42,218 nt of DNA from Paracoccaceae bacterium. Lineage in GTDB: Bacteria; Pseudomonadota; Alphaproteobacteria; Rhodobacterales; Rhodobacteraceae. A program made the position numbers and the translations under genes. The DNA is taken from positions 1 through 42,218 of the forward strand of contig JAAELR010000246.1 of NCBI GenBank assembly GCA_024226455.1, in the 5' to 3' direction. A model generated the notes under the pieces. The model saw only the letters and a list, made by a program, of their open reading frames with translations. It was not told the origin of the DNA and did no database searches. Of the stretch, positions 40,618 to 42,218 are shown one piece after another (within the stretch, counting starts at the first letter, position 1; every line of letters starts with the position of its first letter).

Positions 40618-41460
40618 CTATTGCAGGATCCCCGCCAGTTCGACCATTGGCGCGTTGAACATGCTGGGCATGCGTGGCTGCATGTCGGCAAGCAGCTTGT
40701 CGGCAACCAGGTAATATCCCACCCCGGTGAAATGCGAGCCATCGCCGCTGCGGATCGTCGTGACCCTGCCGTTTACCGGCGCGTTCCTGACGAACTCGCC
40801 ATTGGGACCGGCGGTGAAGGGGCCGAGCGGGAAATAGACCGCCTGCGTGGCCTGCGCCTCTGCTGCGAAGATCGGGTTGATGCGGGTCATGTGACGGTTG
40901 AGGTTGGGACCGCGGTCGGGCGCCGGGCCGACCCAGTAGACCACGGCCTTGTTCGCCGCCGCGGTATCAAGGATGCGGCGAACCTGGTCGCGGTAGGTCG
41001 GCTCCCAGCTTTCGGCGCCCTGCCGGATGCTGCCGCCCGGGGTCACGATGGACTGGTTGTCGTTGGCGCCGAAATGCACCACGATCACGTCGGGTCGCAG
41101 CGCCGGGGCCATCGCCTGGAAATTCGCCGGCCAGTCGTAGAAATCGCTGCGCGACAACCCGGTCGAGGTGCGGCCCTTGTTGGTGACCACGGCGGCGAGC
41201 TTGCGTTCCTTCACCCGACGATCGAGGAAGATGCCGAAACCCTGCGCCAGGCTGTCGCCGATGACCAGGATGCGCGCCGGGTCGTCCGCGGTAAAGCTGC
41301 GCAGCGGACGCGCGGGCAACTGCATGCGGCTGACGAAATCCTGCTTGGGACGAAAAAGGCTGAGACCCAGATCCTGGGCATCGGCGCTACGCGGCTCGGA
41401 TCCGCAGGCCGCCAGGACCAGCAGAACGGCGGGGAGGATATACTTATTGAAGTTCAACAT
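40618..41460 (-). CDS. SGNH/GDSL hydrolase-type lipoprotein (DUF459-like)
   Basis: The 280-residue protein has a lipobox LAAC with Cys19. Its SGNH blocks are ILVIGDSLAQGF (Ser70), HFGAND (131-134) and SGDGSHFTGVGYY (Asp240, His243). It should be a periplasmic lipoprotein that transfers or removes acyl groups. The DUF459-like middle (VYWVGPAPDR) suggests a role alongside an MBOAT. It overlaps the other SGNH gene by 17 bp and is followed by a hairpin repeat and the MBOAT gene. Confidence 0.85.
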   Translation of the reverse strand: MLNFNKYILPAVLLVLAACGSEPRSADAQDLGLSLFRPKQDFVSRMQLPARPLRSFTADDPARILVIGDSLAQGFGIFLDRRVKERKLAAVVTNKGRTSTGLSRSDFYDWPANFQAMAPALRPDVIVVHFGANDNQSIVTPGGSIRQGAESWEPTYRDQVRRILDTAAANKAVVYWVGPAPDRGPNLNRHMTRINPIFAAEAQATQAVYFPLGPFTAGPNGEFVRNAPVNGRVTTIRSGDGSHFTGVGYYLVADKLLADMQPRMPSMFNAPMVELAGILQ

Positions 41461-42214
41461 CTTTCAGTGCCGCGCGGCGGTCTCTCTCTGCGGTGAACCT
41501 TGCCAGGTCGTCGAGGACCTGTTCGGCCACGAGATCGTAGCCGGATTTGGTGAAATGCACCTTGTCGCTGGCACGCAGCTGCTGCAGCCTGCCGGCGAAG
41601 GTGCCGTTTTGCGAGTAGGCCCCGGTGCCGAACATGGTCAGTTTGTGGATATCGATGAACACCCCACCCGAGGCCCTGACGGCGGCCTGCTGGATACCCG
41701 AGATGGTCTGATAGGGCGTTTCGAGATTCGACTTGCCGACGATCGGCAGCCCGAACCAGAAGACCTGCGCCACACGTTGTTTCAGGCCGCGGGTCAGCCC
41801 GGCGACGCGCGCGCCATATAGCTTGTCCCAGTCCGACTGGCCGAAGCTCTCGCGCTTGTTGCCGGTGCGAATGGTGGTGATGTCGTTGGCGCCGATCTGC
41901 ACCACGACAATATCGCTCTCACGGGTTTCAAGCTCTGTCACGGCTAGGGCATAGCGTTGCAGCCAGCCGGAATGGCCGGTTTTCGCCAACCCGTCGGACA
42001 CGGCGGTCAGACGCAGCGTCTCGACCGTGTCGCAGCGGGCATAGGTGCGAAACAGCGACCCCCACAACCCATCGGCCAGCGAGTCGCCCAGCACCACAAT
42101 CCGGGTCGGTTCGCGCGGGCAGTCCCCGTCGGCGATCACCGCGGCATTGGCCGGTGACAGCGACAGGGCGGCGGCAAGGAGCACGCCGCCACGCAACCAG
42201 TTCGAAATCGTCAT
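41444..42214 (-). CDS. Exported SGNH/GDSL hydrolase-fold protein
   Basis: The 256-residue protein has a signal peptide (about 1-24, ANA before A). The catalytic set is complete: IVVLGDSLADGL (Ser45), QIGANDI (108-111) and SDKVHFTKSGYD (Asp217, His220). It is an esterase or acyltransferase acting in the periplasm. Its ATG is 4 bases from the window edge, so the promoter and any upstream genes are not visible. Its 3' end overlaps the lipoprotein SGNH gene, and the order suggests a pair serving the MBOAT. Confidence 0.85.
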   Translation of the reverse strand: MTISNWLRGGVLLAAALSLSPANAAVIADGDCPREPTRIVVLGDSLADGLWGSLFRTYARCDTVETLRLTAVSDGLAKTGHSGWLQRYALAVTELETRESDIVVVQIGANDITTIRTGNKRESFGQSDWDKLYGARVAGLTRGLKQRVAQVFWFGLPIVGKSNLETPYQTISGIQQAAVRASGGVFIDIHKLTMFGTGAYSQNGTFAGRLQQLRASDKVHFTKSGYDLVAEQVLDDLARFTAERDRRAALKDVELQ

Positions 42215-42218
42215 TCCC

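Noticed and set aside
33868-42214. Poly-gamma-glutamate capsule operon
   Set aside because: Two CapA-type proteins are present but no CapB ligase or CapC, so synthesis of that polymer is not supported.

Overview
The window looks like chromosomal DNA of an alphaproteobacterium of the Rhodobacteraceae (Roseobacter group). The reasons are its high GC (counted lines run at about 63-68%), a DUF6455 protein, a TIGR02186/TauE pair, a cobO-type adenosyltransferase, a GcvT-family demethylase and a nucleoside BMP-type ABC operon. No rRNA, tRNA, CRISPR array, insertion sequence or phage module was seen. About 45 protein genes are supported.

Layout. 1-1101: C-terminal barrel of an autotransporter-like protein, cut by the window edge and carrying a 30-bp tandem repeat and C tracts. 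1266-4508: a ThDP enzyme, a low-GC DUF4062 gene, a 141-bp element bounded by perfect 21-bp inverted repeats, and cobO. 4613-5824: a multi-pass membrane protein behind a SqrR/BigR-like operator. 6127-12717: SH3b/beta-gamma-crystallin and EF-hand exported proteins, a large FAD-GcvT demethylase, two small exported proteins and a 2-hydroxyacid dehydrogenase. 12889-16363: SH3 protein, KpsS-like protein, outer-membrane barrel and CDF cation transporter, all on the + strand. 16436-20578: DUF6455, an orphan BrnA-like protein, a class IV aminotransferase, a universal stress protein, nfuA, tsaB and rimI.

20735-27046 is a purine nucleoside uptake and salvage operon: BMP binding protein, double-ATPase subunit, two permeases and a purine nucleoside phosphorylase. 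A lower-GC gene resembling a PD-(D/E)XK nuclease sits inside it at 25580-26224. 27192-28867 encodes a TauE/SafE exporter with TIGR02186. Its promoter carries the same operator, in the same position relative to the -10 box, as the membrane-protein promoter at 5840-5882, so the two loci are probably co-regulated. 28902-32432 (minus) is a hydantoin-type cluster: hydantoinase, VOC protein, racemase and a DapA-like aldolase. 32567-33771 holds a small exported protein and an M15 peptidase.

33868-42214 (minus) is a long envelope locus: two SGNH hydrolases, an MBOAT O-acyltransferase, a one-helix small protein, an L,D-transpeptidase, two CapA-type proteins and a PQQ-like beta-propeller. It reads as a coherent machine for O-acylating, trimming or anchoring a periplasmic or surface polymer. 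A dispersed hairpin repeat, whose stem shows compensatory base changes between copies, separates modules of this locus and also occurs at 10423 and 29853.
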